From an uncultured Alphaproteobacteria bacterium (lineage in GTDB: Bacteria > Pseudomonadota > Alphaproteobacteria > RF32 > CAG-239): a stretch of 64,000 bases of DNA. A program made the translations under genes and the position numbers. The notes beneath the pieces are model-generated. The model was not told where the DNA came from, did no database searches, and saw only the letters and a program-made list of their open reading frames with translations. The stretch spans positions 1 to 64,000 of the forward strand of contig CAKQRQ010000008.1 in assembly GCA_934271465.1 (NCBI GenBank), given 5' to 3'. Shown piece by piece: positions 43,001 through 51,146 of this stretch (the stretch's first letter is position 1; each line of letters begins with the position of its first letter).

Positions 43001-43519
43001 GCAGCCGAAGAAGCTTGTGCAAGCAATCCAAGCAGCCAGTTGTGCATAGCGGCTCAAACAGCGGCAACTATGGCTAAAGAAATAGCCGAGACCAAAAAAG
43101 ATGAGCTGAATAAGCTTGAACAAAAGCTTATCAAGCCACAGGCCGGACAGATTGTCTTGCCTGACAACAAATATGAAGGCGACGCAACGCCCGAAGCCAA
43201 ACTTCAAGCATCAAAAGCAGTCTATACCGAAAGTCAGGAAAAGCTGGAAACAGCCGCCAAAACTTTGAAAACAAAAGAAAATCTGGAAAAGGCTCTTTTG
43301 ACGGAATATCAACAGGCAACTCAAAAGGCAGCAGAGACCGGAGCAGAGGCGGATAAGCGGATGGCTGACAGACTCAAAAAGAATTATGATTTGGCCATTA
43401 TCGAAAAGAATTCCGCAGCAACGGGGCTTGCCGCAGCCAAAGAAGATCTTCAAAAGAGTGAGGCAAATTACCTGAGCCGGCAGAAAGAAGAGCGCGAAAT
43501 GCCGATTGTTATTCAATAA
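40013..43519 (+). CDS. Giant exported protein with embedded VirB2-like hairpin
   Basis: AAGGAGG precedes the ATG. The 1168-residue protein has a signal peptide (AFA/DF, ~30), a helical N-terminal region (~45-335) with Cys pairs at 101/108, 186/193 and 292/311, and a VirB2-like hairpin at ~405-457 (IVYVFAGFGLIGFAWAAIF, ISWKWFGNI, MGLFLVANMGRLIEYF). A coiled region (~560-700), a long Gly/Ser/Asn then Pro/Glu/Asp-rich stretch (~735-965) and C-terminal helices (~970-1165) with Cys at about 1004 and 1014 follow. It looks like a pilin enlarged on both sides. I know no family with this plan. Confidence 0.72.
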   Translation: MLKISKINKVILIAGLVAAFSLFAGGQAFADFEDTIDPSIITADGPKKSKAQEKADKKRADADSASAAAQTAIKEKWTKARDERDSAQKNYNAKQEAYNKCVAGGGDCSAQRQAAEDAKKTYSEKLTAYNKAQKETSKLANEATKAENQAALAEQRAKEKALTAAEKEARKKERELNKAQKALAKCQKNGGDCSAETEAVSSAQTAVDNAKYKVESAQRALDGTSSSGGGSGSAGSKEEFLKNNLNLNDADKKALDRGFDNLDRKTQARIASQMNNYKTKKEKELAAAQADCTRYSGMRSQDAQAKAREACAKTVELEKELEEYKNISEQLNIKPLKLSDGVKNAHKVLKYSTSVKDKKNFQGVASFDTAKSVMGTGLITKGMSENDYKADKDVLTSVTRRAARAILELKQIVYVFAGFGLIGFAWAAIFNKISWKWFGNIAMGLFLVANMGRLIEYFAKGETGEYYAAAWNDNAVAGNNGKYGIGDVFNDAFVVYGDDPVGKWAPGVRLFKRDLSSKDGISDNPEEFSASAAGFCKGTSGSGWANFTSCIDDIISTAKKVSDTVTTVKTTVEDVNKRIDEIENRAKVIADAAKDMKGANIGEIINNTRKILNESSGIISTTTGAANTIGSGIGNIANNVQDMGKSVAQQQELQNRRNRGESTNKINAALSGQEWDSSTKGVENVDGKYAGKKTTAKTIGDALNNLNKKSQDLNKSAQKGLGTAAKINTDVNNFLGKGKNKGSSGSGKSSGSSGSNNNGGSSTNGGGSSGSGGTGNGTGSNSGTPNNNGNTGDGVNKDNTDVSEANPGDSKSDAPSTFNTPNTPNEPNTPNTPNEPKLDDNRVDLGDSDGRGENPNLPTPDKEDKPEISVDPLPNDDTASADGNGGAPEDSGESNGSEGGEGTPQDPAPEEPAPNDGETPSEPDDDSAPDDSEPAVDGAPETGGVSEADVEEVDIEEGSKEASEDEPDEEDVSEAAIMSLASEAEDLEGEVQKKADAAEEACASNPSSQLCIAAQTAATMAKEIAETKKDELNKLEQKLIKPQAGQIVLPDNKYEGDATPEAKLQASKAVYTESQEKLETAAKTLKTKENLEKALLTEYQQATQKAAETGAEADKRMADRLKKNYDLAIIEKNSAATGLAAAKEDLQKSEANYLSRQKEEREMPIVIQ

Positions 43520-43544
43520 CGCCTGATATTAACAGATTATTCAT

Positions 43545-43589
43545 AAAAACGGAGGTATACTTTATTATAAAGGATGCCTCCGTTTTTTT
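43545..43589 (+). terminator. Rho-independent terminator after the giant protein gene
   Basis: AACGGAGG/CCTCCGTT with a 21-base loop (itself able to pair, CTTTA/TAAAG) is followed by seven T. It separates the VirB2-type genes from the virB3-virB4 unit. Confidence 0.8.
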
Positions 43590-43628
43590 GAGCTCCAAAA
43601 CAAGGAGAGGATAATTTAACTTGTCGGG

Positions 43629-43656
43629 TTGCAAAAAAAAACGGATGCCGTATCAT
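43629..43656 (+). promoter_or_regulatory. Promoter of the virB3-virB4 unit
   Basis: TTGCAA (43629-43634), a 16-base spacer and TATCAT (43651-43656) lie 30 bases before the virB3 ATG and just behind the terminator. Confidence 0.55.
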
Positions 43657-43685
43657 AAAAAAGAATAAGACCGAAAGAGGAACTG

Positions 43686-43976
43686 ATGCGCGAAATCATC
43701 TTGAAAGCCGTTGCCAATCCTCCCCGAATTTTATGGGGGCCGTTTTTGCCCGTCATGGTTAATCTGGGCATACAGTTTCCGTTGATGTTTATGTTTTTGG
43801 GAACATGGGATATCAACCCGATTTGGTTTATGGCCTCAATTGTCCTTGGGCATATTTTTTGTATTGCGCTCGGGGCAAAAGAGCCGCACGCTTCCACAAT
43901 GATACAGGCTTTCGGTCAGGTCGCTCAAAAAACAAACAATCTTTATAAAGTAAAGGGGAACAAATTTGCACCCTGA
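43686..43976 (+). CDS. VirB3-like T4SS protein
   Basis: The 96-residue product has an N-terminal amphipathic stretch (VANPPRILWGPF) and two hydrophobic helices (~20-58), the VirB3/TrbD plan, and lies directly before virB4. AGAGGA precedes the ATG. Its end overlaps the virB4 start by 11 bases, so the two are coupled. VirB3 is a small inner-membrane subunit that joins VirB4. Confidence 0.78.
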   Translation: MREIILKAVANPPRILWGPFLPVMVNLGIQFPLMFMFLGTWDINPIWFMASIVLGHIFCIALGAKEPHASTMIQAFGQVAQKTNNLYKVKGNKFAP

Positions 43977-46395
43977 ATATGATTTTTTCTCGATCTTCGT
44001 TGAAGGTCTGTCAAATTTTGAAATTATTGTTGCCGCAATCGGATTCGTTTCGGCGGCGGCTTTTGCCGGATTCTGGGCGACCAAATTCGGACACATGGTT
44101 TTACCTCATCCCAGAGAATCCCGTGTGGCAGATTTTATGCCGTTTGAAAAGCTGCTGTCCGACGGTATGACAATCCGTTGCTATAATGGATCGTTGGCAC
44201 GCATCTTTCGAGTAACCGGCGCGGATTTGGCTTTTGCAACCGAAGAAAAGGTTGCATCTATGTTTGAGGCGCGCAAGTCTTGGATTGACGGAATGTCCGA
44301 TTTGCAGGTTATCTGTCGGGTTATTACCGTAAGGGAAAGAGTTCCGTTGGAAGAAAATGTCGGCGATTTTAATAACCCTTTGCTTGAAAAAATCTCGGAT
44401 ATTTGGCAAGAAAACATCAATCGTATTTTTTTCAATACGCACTATATTGTTTTATCTGTTGCAGACAGAGATAATAATCTGAAAGATTTGAACTATGCTT
44501 CTCAATCTCTGACAGCGACAATGAACGATTACGGCATTCGTCCGCTGATTGAAGAAGAAGGCAGCGCGCCGGAAGACAGCCCGTTTTCTGTCTATTCTAA
44601 AATTTGCTCGCCTGTTTCCCGTCCAATGCCAAAAGTCCACGGAGCTACGGGGGCTCAGTTGAATGAGCTTTTGACGGCAGATCATATCCATTTTACGGGC
44701 GAAGAAGGGTTGATTAAATTTTTCTCCGGCGACAAAGAAATGTATGAAATCGTTATGGGAATACGTTCTTCCGGCGATTATATGGACGAAGCGATGGTTG
44801 AATCTTTGCTGTCGTTAGATTGTGAGCTGGTTTTGCTGCATAATATTCAGCCGATTTTCAAACCTAAGGCGCGCGCATTGCTGATGCAGCAACAGCGTAT
44901 GGCGACAATGACAAGCTTTTCAAGCGATGTCGTCGACCAATACGGGGCCGTTTTGGCGTCAATTGAAGACAGCGATACAGGGCACCAGTCATTAACGCAG
45001 TATGCGATGGCGATTTTACTGCGTGGCCAGACAAAAGAAGAAATCGATTTTGCCGAGGGCGAGGTTCAACGTATTTGCCGTTTGTTCAGTGTGACGCCGG
45101 TTCGCGAGGGCTGGGTTGCTCAGGCAACATTTTTCAACCAGTTCCCAACATATGAGACTTTGCCGCGGACATATATGTATTTGTCACGAGTTGTTGCAAC
45201 GGCTGTTTCTTTTGACAAACCCTCGGAAGGTTTTTCAAAATCAGACTGGGGGCCGGGGGCAATTTCTGTTTTCAGAACGACTTCCGGTTCGGCTTATCGA
45301 TTCCAATTCCATGTCTCTTCCGAGGATTCGGCCGTGGCGCACTGTTGTATCATTGGTCCGACAGGTCAAGGTAAAACAACATTATTGACGTTTTTGGCCG
45401 GACAGGCTATGAGGCACGGCGATTTGAAAGTGTTCTTTTTTGACCGCCATCGTGGTGCCGAAATTTTCACAAGAGCTATCAAAGGCGCATATGTCGGGTT
45501 TGAGGGCGATGAAAAGAATGTGTCGTTAAACCCCTTTGCTTGTGCCGATACACCGAATAACAGAGCCTTTCTGCGGCGCTGGATGCGCGCGATTACATTG
45601 GTTGACGATGCTGTTTCCGAAAAAGAAATTGCCCGCGCTGTCACAACGGCTTTTGAATATTTGCGGCCTGAAGAACGGATGATGACTAACCTGTATAAAA
45701 GCTGTTTTTCGCCGACAGGAAATATGCGCCGCGAGCTCTACAAGTGGGTTAATCCCGATCAATACGGGGCAATTTTTAATGCCGAAAACGATAGTTTGGA
45801 TTTAAAAAGCCGCCGCTTTATGGCTTTTGACTTTACACATATTTTTGAAGATGAGCTTTTAGCACCGGCCGTCATCAGCTATATCATGCACCGAATCCAA
45901 TCCGAAACCGGCGAAACAGGTGTGCCGTCGCTGATTATGATTGATGAAACGGCGCCGATGCTCAAACATCCGATGTTTAGAGATTATTTCATTATCGGCT
46001 TGCAGGAAGGCCGTAAAAAACGGCAAGCCTATTTGTGTGCATTCCAACAGCCGAACGTCATTGATACATTGGGTGTCGGCGAGGTTATCCGCGGCCAATG
46101 CCAAACGGTTATTTTCTTCAGAAACCCTCAAGCAACGCCAGAAGATTATGCCAACTGGAATCTGACAGACGCCGAAACGGACTTTATTTTCGGCAAATCA
46201 TATCGTGATTTTCCATATGCGATTCTGTTGTCTCGTCCGGCAACAGGGGAGTCTGTCATTTTAGATGTTGATTTAAGTGGTTTGGGCCCCTATTTGAAGC
46301 TCTATAACTCAGGGCGGAAGAATGTATTATTGGTTGAAGAGCTCATCAAAGAATATGGTGAGGACAACTTTGTTACAAAATATTTAAATCTTTAG
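43966..46395 (+). CDS. VirB4/TrbE-type T4SS ATPase
   Basis: The 809-residue product probably starts at TTG 43966 with AAGGGG 7-8 bases upstream. A membrane segment (~18-40) precedes the CagE/TrbE N-terminal domain and a RecA-like ATPase: Walker A GPTGQGKTT (~465), FFFDRHRGAE, Walker B in SLIMIDETAPML and the C-terminal AYLCAFQQPN and GQCQTVIFFRNP. Length and order match VirB4, which energises pilus assembly and substrate transfer. It is the most securely assigned T4SS gene here. Confidence 0.95.
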   Translation: MHPEYDFFSIFVEGLSNFEIIVAAIGFVSAAAFAGFWATKFGHMVLPHPRESRVADFMPFEKLLSDGMTIRCYNGSLARIFRVTGADLAFATEEKVASMFEARKSWIDGMSDLQVICRVITVRERVPLEENVGDFNNPLLEKISDIWQENINRIFFNTHYIVLSVADRDNNLKDLNYASQSLTATMNDYGIRPLIEEEGSAPEDSPFSVYSKICSPVSRPMPKVHGATGAQLNELLTADHIHFTGEEGLIKFFSGDKEMYEIVMGIRSSGDYMDEAMVESLLSLDCELVLLHNIQPIFKPKARALLMQQQRMATMTSFSSDVVDQYGAVLASIEDSDTGHQSLTQYAMAILLRGQTKEEIDFAEGEVQRICRLFSVTPVREGWVAQATFFNQFPTYETLPRTYMYLSRVVATAVSFDKPSEGFSKSDWGPGAISVFRTTSGSAYRFQFHVSSEDSAVAHCCIIGPTGQGKTTLLTFLAGQAMRHGDLKVFFFDRHRGAEIFTRAIKGAYVGFEGDEKNVSLNPFACADTPNNRAFLRRWMRAITLVDDAVSEKEIARAVTTAFEYLRPEERMMTNLYKSCFSPTGNMRRELYKWVNPDQYGAIFNAENDSLDLKSRRFMAFDFTHIFEDELLAPAVISYIMHRIQSETGETGVPSLIMIDETAPMLKHPMFRDYFIIGLQEGRKKRQAYLCAFQQPNVIDTLGVGEVIRGQCQTVIFFRNPQATPEDYANWNLTDAETDFIFGKSYRDFPYAILLSRPATGESVILDVDLSGLGPYLKLYNSGRKNVLLVEELIKEYGEDNFVTKYLNL

Positions 46396-46413
46396 AGAAA
46401 ACGCTCTAAATCG

Positions 46414-46442
46414 TTTATCTTAAGGTAATTTTGTGTTATTAT
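46414..46442 (+). promoter_or_regulatory. Extended -10 promoter upstream of the exported-protein block
   Basis: TGTTATTAT (TATTAT at 46437-46442) sits 33 bases before the ATG at 46475, within TTAAGGTAATTTTGTG. The block is close to the one before the VirB6-like gene (TTAAG, TAATTT, TGTG and TAT-ATAG in the same order), which hints at co-regulation. Confidence 0.45.
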
Positions 46443-46474
46443 AGATATATGGTGGACTGTATGGGAGAAAAGCC

Positions 46475-47794
46475 ATGAGATCTCGTCTCTTTTTGATTCT
46501 GCTGGGGTTGTTGGTGGTCGCAAAGCCGGTTGGGGCTTTTTTGCCTGTTTTAACAACGGATCCTTTAGGTATTGCTCAGGGTGTTCAAAAAGTTGCGGGC
46601 GGGGCTAATCGTTTGAAAGAATCTATTGCCGCCGGAAAAACTCTGCAAAAAACAATGACGTCTTTGGGAACCGCTAAAAAAAGTGTGTCTGATTATATCA
46701 GCAATGTTAAGAAAGATATTGCGAAAAAAAAGGAAAAAATAGCAAAATATAAGGAAAAAGTTGCTGAATATAAGGCAAAAGTTGAAGCGGCGAAAAAACG
46801 TGCTAAAGAGCTCAAGGAAAAAGCACAAGAAGTTAAAAATAAAGTTAACGAAGTCAAGACCAAAGTTAACGAATTTAAGGATACGGTTGATCAAATTAAA
46901 GATACAGTCGGAGATTTGGAAAAAATGGCCGAAGGCAAGTTAGATGAATTCGGCAATAAGATTGAAGATAAAATAGGTGATTTAACAGGTGATAAAGGTG
47001 AAAAGCCGGAAGATCCTCAAACCCCGCCAACAGACCCATCTGATTCGGATCAAACATCGCAGCCTCCTTCTGATCCATCTGATCCTCAAAATCCGCCGGC
47101 TGATCCGACAGATCCAGAAAAAACACCGGACGATCCTGACGATTCTGAAGATAAACCGATTTTGCCGAAAGAGGATTTAGAACTTCCGCAGCCGGGGCGC
47201 AAGCCTTTTGATAAGCCGGAAGAAAACCCTGAAATCGCCGCTGGATACGGATATCTCCATAATTCAGAGCCATTGGGGTTTGCCTCTGTTTTGGATTCGG
47301 ATGATATGGATTCGAATTCAACGGAAGATGATGTGTTAATTGTTCCGGAAAGCTTAAGTGCAAGCGGCCTCGAAAAATGTGCTTTAGGCTATAAAAAAGC
47401 CATAAAGCCGGAAAAAATGAATGATTGTTTGCGCGAGGCAAATCGGATAAAATTTAAAATGGCGGATCGTAATCAAAAAGAAAGTGAAGATATGGCGCGC
47501 GATATTGAAAACGGTCTGCTTGAATATTATGCGTCATCATTTTTTGAGGCTTTTAACATTTATAACGATACATTGACCTATAAAACAAACATTTATGATC
47601 CGGTAATCAATCAAGATATCGCAACAGTTCAGGATGCTTGGAAATATACCAAGGAAATGAGCCAACAGCTGGGAGAAAGAATTAATCAGTTGGCGGCGTT
47701 GTGGTCTCGGGAATCATCCATTGAATTATATAAAGTCTATTTTAATAACGGGCTCGGAGCTTATGACGACGAGGATACGGAAGAAGAGGACTAA
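46475..47794 (+). CDS. Exported coiled-coil protein, block gene 1
   Basis: GGGAG precedes the ATG by 7 bases. The 439-residue product has a signal peptide (to VGA, ~21), a Lys/Glu-rich coiled coil (~70-165), a Pro/Asp/Ser low-complexity region (~170-255), and a C-terminal helical domain (~295-435) with two Cys (LEKCALGY and NDCLREAN). An acidic end follows. The C-terminal helices (QDAWKYTKEMSQQLGERINQ) loosely recall VirB5/TrbJ. It opens the six-gene exported block after virB4. No precise family. Confidence 0.65.
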   Translation: MRSRLFLILLGLLVVAKPVGAFLPVLTTDPLGIAQGVQKVAGGANRLKESIAAGKTLQKTMTSLGTAKKSVSDYISNVKKDIAKKKEKIAKYKEKVAEYKAKVEAAKKRAKELKEKAQEVKNKVNEVKTKVNEFKDTVDQIKDTVGDLEKMAEGKLDEFGNKIEDKIGDLTGDKGEKPEDPQTPPTDPSDSDQTSQPPSDPSDPQNPPADPTDPEKTPDDPDDSEDKPILPKEDLELPQPGRKPFDKPEENPEIAAGYGYLHNSEPLGFASVLDSDDMDSNSTEDDVLIVPESLSASGLEKCALGYKKAIKPEKMNDCLREANRIKFKMADRNQKESEDMARDIENGLLEYYASSFFEAFNIYNDTLTYKTNIYDPVINQDIATVQDAWKYTKEMSQQLGERINQLAALWSRESSIELYKVYFNNGLGAYDDEDTEEED

Positions 47795-47798
47795 AGCA

Positions 47799-48422
47799 AT
47801 GAAAGCAATGCAGACATATCTGATAGCGATGCTGACTGCGTTTATTCCGTTTTCGCAGGCGTTCGGGTTGTGTGAAGATAACGGGACAGATCTTGACGGG
47901 CGGGTAGTCGTGTCAGAGGTCTTTGCAAGAAGATGCGGATTGAGCACTCAAGATTATAAAATGACGGAAGATTGCTTGAAACGTTTGGCATATGATATGG
48001 TTTACGGAAACGGGTATCAAAGTGAAGATGAAACATTTGACTTTCACAGCTTTGCCGAAGAAAAAGAAAGAATAATCAGCGATTATGTTCAAGATTATAT
48101 TGCAACGGCGCTGAAACAGTTGGTGGAGGCCGGAGAGCATAAAGATAAAGCTGATATTTTAGCGGGAAAAATGCCGGAAGATTTAAGTTTGGCAAGTCCG
48201 GTGAGGGATAATGACAGCAGGCAGGATTTGGAAGAACATGGCAAGCTTGTAAACGAAAATACAAAAGTGTTGTTGGGGATTCTTGATACGCGTTCGGGGG
48301 TTATCACGGTCAAAGCAGTTGCCGGACCGTTGCTGACAGAAATTCTTCCCAGAGTGGAAGTCAAACCGGAAGATGAAGAAGAAATGCTGAGCGATCCATG
48401 TGAAGGGGGCAAAAATGGGTAA
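47799..48422 (+). CDS. Exported Cys-containing helical protein, block gene 2
   Basis: Start at 47799 (MKAMQTYLIAML...), four bases after the previous stop, with GAAGAGGA upstream. The 207-residue product has a signal peptide (to QAF, ~22), early cysteines (GLCEDNG, RRCGLS, EDCLKR) and a helical body. It ends DPCEGGKNG, with a lone Cys near the C-terminus as in three later proteins of the block. Its stop overlaps the next start. Function unknown; probably a periplasmic part of the T4SS. Confidence 0.6.
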   Translation: MKAMQTYLIAMLTAFIPFSQAFGLCEDNGTDLDGRVVVSEVFARRCGLSTQDYKMTEDCLKRLAYDMVYGNGYQSEDETFDFHSFAEEKERIISDYVQDYIATALKQLVEAGEHKDKADILAGKMPEDLSLASPVRDNDSRQDLEEHGKLVNENTKVLLGILDTRSGVITVKAVAGPLLTEILPRVEVKPEDEEEMLSDPCEGGKNG

Positions 48423-49368
48423 CACAAGACGGTATCTTTTTCTGGCAAGTCTGATGGTTTTGGCCTTGTGCAATCCGGCCAAAGCCAATACGGACTTATT
48501 GGACAATATTTTGGATTCCGTTGATAATGTTATTGAAAGAGCAAGTAATATCGTTGATAAGGAAATTTCGAATATTAAAAAAATTGCCCAAGCCAAAGTT
48601 CAGAGCTCTGATAAAATTCAAAAAGCAAAGGTGCGGGCGCAAAAGCTGAAGCGCAAAGCCGAAAGTCTGAAGGAAAAAGCCGAAGAAATAAAAAAACGCA
48701 TTGAGCGGGCAAAAGAACGCAAAGAAGAATTAACGAAAAAATATCAGGAGCTGAAACAAAAAGCTCTTGAACTAAAAGCTCAGGCAGAAGAAACTCTGGC
48801 TCAGGCTTCAGCAATAAAAGAAAGCACAAAGATTTATAAAGAAAAATTATCAGATATGGTAGATAATGCCACGGATACCCTCGAAAATAAAATGAATGAT
48901 GTTAAAGGGCAGATTGATAATAAGATTAACGAGGGAAAAAATAACCTCGGAATAGGCGATAATTCAGATTCAAATAACGGCGGAGAAGGCTCGGATATAA
49001 TGGGTGAAGAAGATGATGATAAATCATCTCCGGATACGGAAGAAGAAAAGAAAATAGCGGCTCAAACAGCATCTGATTTGGCTGAAGAAAACACGCCGAC
49101 AGAGCCTGATACAGGAAATCTCCCTGTTCCGCCGACGGGTGCGGGGGACAAATTAACGCCGAACGACTTGGAACCCAAGATTGACAAAAACCTATCCAAA
49201 GAGCCCGAGATAAAAACAGACATACCTCTTGAAGACCAACTCGGAGGCGGATTGGATATTCCCAAAAAACCTCAAAAGGTAAACCCTCCGAAAATAGATT
49301 ATGACGGAAATCAGGGAAGCTCCCGCATCAATTTTGAAGAAGACGGCGGGTTGTTGCCTCCTGAATAA
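48415..49368 (+). CDS. Exported coiled-coil protein, block gene 3
   Basis: Start at 48415 with AAGGGGGC upstream, overlapping the previous gene by eight bases. The 317-residue product has a signal peptide (to AKA, ~24), a continuous Lys/Glu coiled coil (~35-150) and an acidic, Pro-rich disordered C-terminal half with no Cys. The layout repeats that of block gene 1 without its C-terminal domain, so the two are probably related by duplication. Function unknown. Confidence 0.6.
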   Translation: MGNTRRYLFLASLMVLALCNPAKANTDLLDNILDSVDNVIERASNIVDKEISNIKKIAQAKVQSSDKIQKAKVRAQKLKRKAESLKEKAEEIKKRIERAKERKEELTKKYQELKQKALELKAQAEETLAQASAIKESTKIYKEKLSDMVDNATDTLENKMNDVKGQIDNKINEGKNNLGIGDNSDSNNGGEGSDIMGEEDDDKSSPDTEEEKKIAAQTASDLAEENTPTEPDTGNLPVPPTGAGDKLTPNDLEPKIDKNLSKEPEIKTDIPLEDQLGGGLDIPKKPQKVNPPKIDYDGNQGSSRINFEEDGGLLPPE

Positions 49369-49382
49369 ACAAGGAAACGCTA

Positions 49383-49937
49383 ATGATAAAAAAAGTAACA
49401 TATTTTGTAGTGATGATGTTAAGCGTCCTCTGTATCAACAGGCAGGGGTGGGCGTTTGAGTCTCAAATCAAAGGCGACCCTGAACTTATTTGGTTAAATC
49501 CGTTAGGCAAAGAAGACATTAAAAACAATGCATATAATCGTTGTTTACTAATTCGCACAATTAAACCCGGATTCGGGGATGCCTCGACAAGTCAAAAGAA
49601 TTATTATGAGACAATGGCTCAATATGCGACCAATTTATATGCGCAATCCATTAAAATTGGAGCCTATTTGGATGCAGAGAAAGAAGCCTCAAAGGGTGTT
49701 GCCTCAATGGACTTGACAAACGAGCAGGATATCCTTGAAAACGAGATTCTCGGCCGCCTCAGTGAAATAAGTCGCCGAATTAACATTATAAACGCTTTTG
49801 AAGCCAGCCGGCAAATGATAACGGTTTTGCAAGAGGTAAAAAGAAATTTTAAAGACGATGCCTATGGCGAATTTAGAGTTTTTAAAGATGGCCAATATAA
49901 GACATCAACAGATTGTGAAGACTTCAAAAAAGACTGA
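49383..49937 (+). CDS. Exported helical protein, block gene 4 (VirB5-like?)
   Basis: AAGGAA precedes the ATG. The 184-residue product has a signal peptide (to GWA, ~24) and a mostly helical body. The stretch LENEILGRLSEISRRINIINAFEASRQ resembles the long helix of VirB5/TrbJ-type minor pilins, and the size suits VirB5, but the match is weak. One Cys lies early (YNRCLL) and one near the end (STDCEDFKKD). It lies in the VirB5 position of the operon. Confidence 0.55.
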   Translation: MIKKVTYFVVMMLSVLCINRQGWAFESQIKGDPELIWLNPLGKEDIKNNAYNRCLLIRTIKPGFGDASTSQKNYYETMAQYATNLYAQSIKIGAYLDAEKEASKGVASMDLTNEQDILENEILGRLSEISRRINIINAFEASRQMITVLQEVKRNFKDDAYGEFRVFKDGQYKTSTDCEDFKKD

Positions 49938-49957
49938 GCCAAAACGGGAGAAAGATG

Positions 49958-51109
49958 ATGAAATTTTCAAAAAAAACAGGTTGTCTTTTGATAGTGTTGG
50001 GCGTTTTGACGACCCAACCGAAAACCGTTTGTGCGCAAATATCTATTGATGTTCCCAAAGGGGTTCAAAAGGTTATTGACGGGGTCAAGGAACAGTTTAT
50101 CGTCTTTCAGGATGCTATTAAAGGAATTAGTGAATCTCAATTTGCAACAATGGTTGGAAACGGTATTGACGCAGCCAAAAAAGGAATAGCGTTTAGTAAG
50201 AATTTATATAAAGATGTTCAACAATTCAAAAAAGATGTTGAAAATTCAAAAGCGTTAGAAGCAGCGAAATTGTCAAAACAAATTGCCGAAGAAACAAAAA
50301 GGCTGAAAGAAATTCAAGAAGAAAAGAAACAAAAACAGGCCGATGCAAAAGCCGATGCCGAAACACAAAAGACAGTTCTTGAGGGAAAGATAGAGGCAGC
50401 GCAAAATAATTTTAAAAACACGACAATGGCAGATACCCGATCTGGAACAGAAGGAGAAGCAAATGGTGAAAACGGCGCGCCGGATTTGAAAACACAAGCC
50501 GAACAAGAGGTTGAAGCTTTACAGTCGGAAATTAAAACTGTTGAAGAAAATTTAACAAAAGAAACGATAAATATCGAAAAAGAATATGATATTTCACTAT
50601 ATGAACAAGGTAAAAAAATTGTTGAATTAAGCGCCAAATTAAAAAATATGATGAACGGTGGAAAAGACAATAAAGACGAAAAGGCCAAAGATCCGGAAGA
50701 AGCGATAAAAGACGTGATGGCCGATTTATCCTTTAAGAAAGGGGATATTGTCTCGGTAGGCGATAAAATCGAAAAAGAAAAGAAAAGAAATTCAAAAATA
50801 ATGTCCGCGATAACCGCAACAACAAGCACGGCCGCGGAACGTGTTGCCAAAACAAATGAAGAAAAAGAAGAAAATGAGAATACGGCAGCTGTGTCGGGAA
50901 CGCTTAACGGGAAATCGGAAGGTGCGCATATTTCCGTAACAAGCACCATCAGTCAGGCCGAGGCTTTGTATACATATTTAATATTGGAATTGCAGTCTTT
51001 GCAGGAAGAGACAAACAGAATCATCTCTATTCGGGAATTTGATTACGAAGTTCCAGATGAAGAACCTAAGGGAATAGATGTGTGTGATTATAAGCGGAAG
51101 AAAAAGTAA
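49958..51109 (+). CDS. Exported coiled-coil protein, block gene 5
   Basis: ATG 49958 has GGGAG 7 bases upstream; the preceding ATG (49955) is also possible. The 383-residue product has a signal peptide (to VCA, ~26), helix-rich segments and a coiled coil (~90-150 and ~185-260), a Ser/Thr-rich middle, and a C-terminal helix (SQAEALYTYLILELQSLQEE) before the end DVCDYKRKKK. The final lone Cys matches the neighbours. Function unknown. Confidence 0.6.
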   Translation: MKFSKKTGCLLIVLGVLTTQPKTVCAQISIDVPKGVQKVIDGVKEQFIVFQDAIKGISESQFATMVGNGIDAAKKGIAFSKNLYKDVQQFKKDVENSKALEAAKLSKQIAEETKRLKEIQEEKKQKQADAKADAETQKTVLEGKIEAAQNNFKNTTMADTRSGTEGEANGENGAPDLKTQAEQEVEALQSEIKTVEENLTKETINIEKEYDISLYEQGKKIVELSAKLKNMMNGGKDNKDEKAKDPEEAIKDVMADLSFKKGDIVSVGDKIEKEKKRNSKIMSAITATTSTAAERVAKTNEEKEENENTAAVSGTLNGKSEGAHISVTSTISQAEALYTYLILELQSLQEETNRIISIREFDYEVPDEEPKGIDVCDYKRKKK

Positions 51110-51146
51110 AATGAAGGCGAAAGTTTTACGGATCGGGAGAAAGAAA

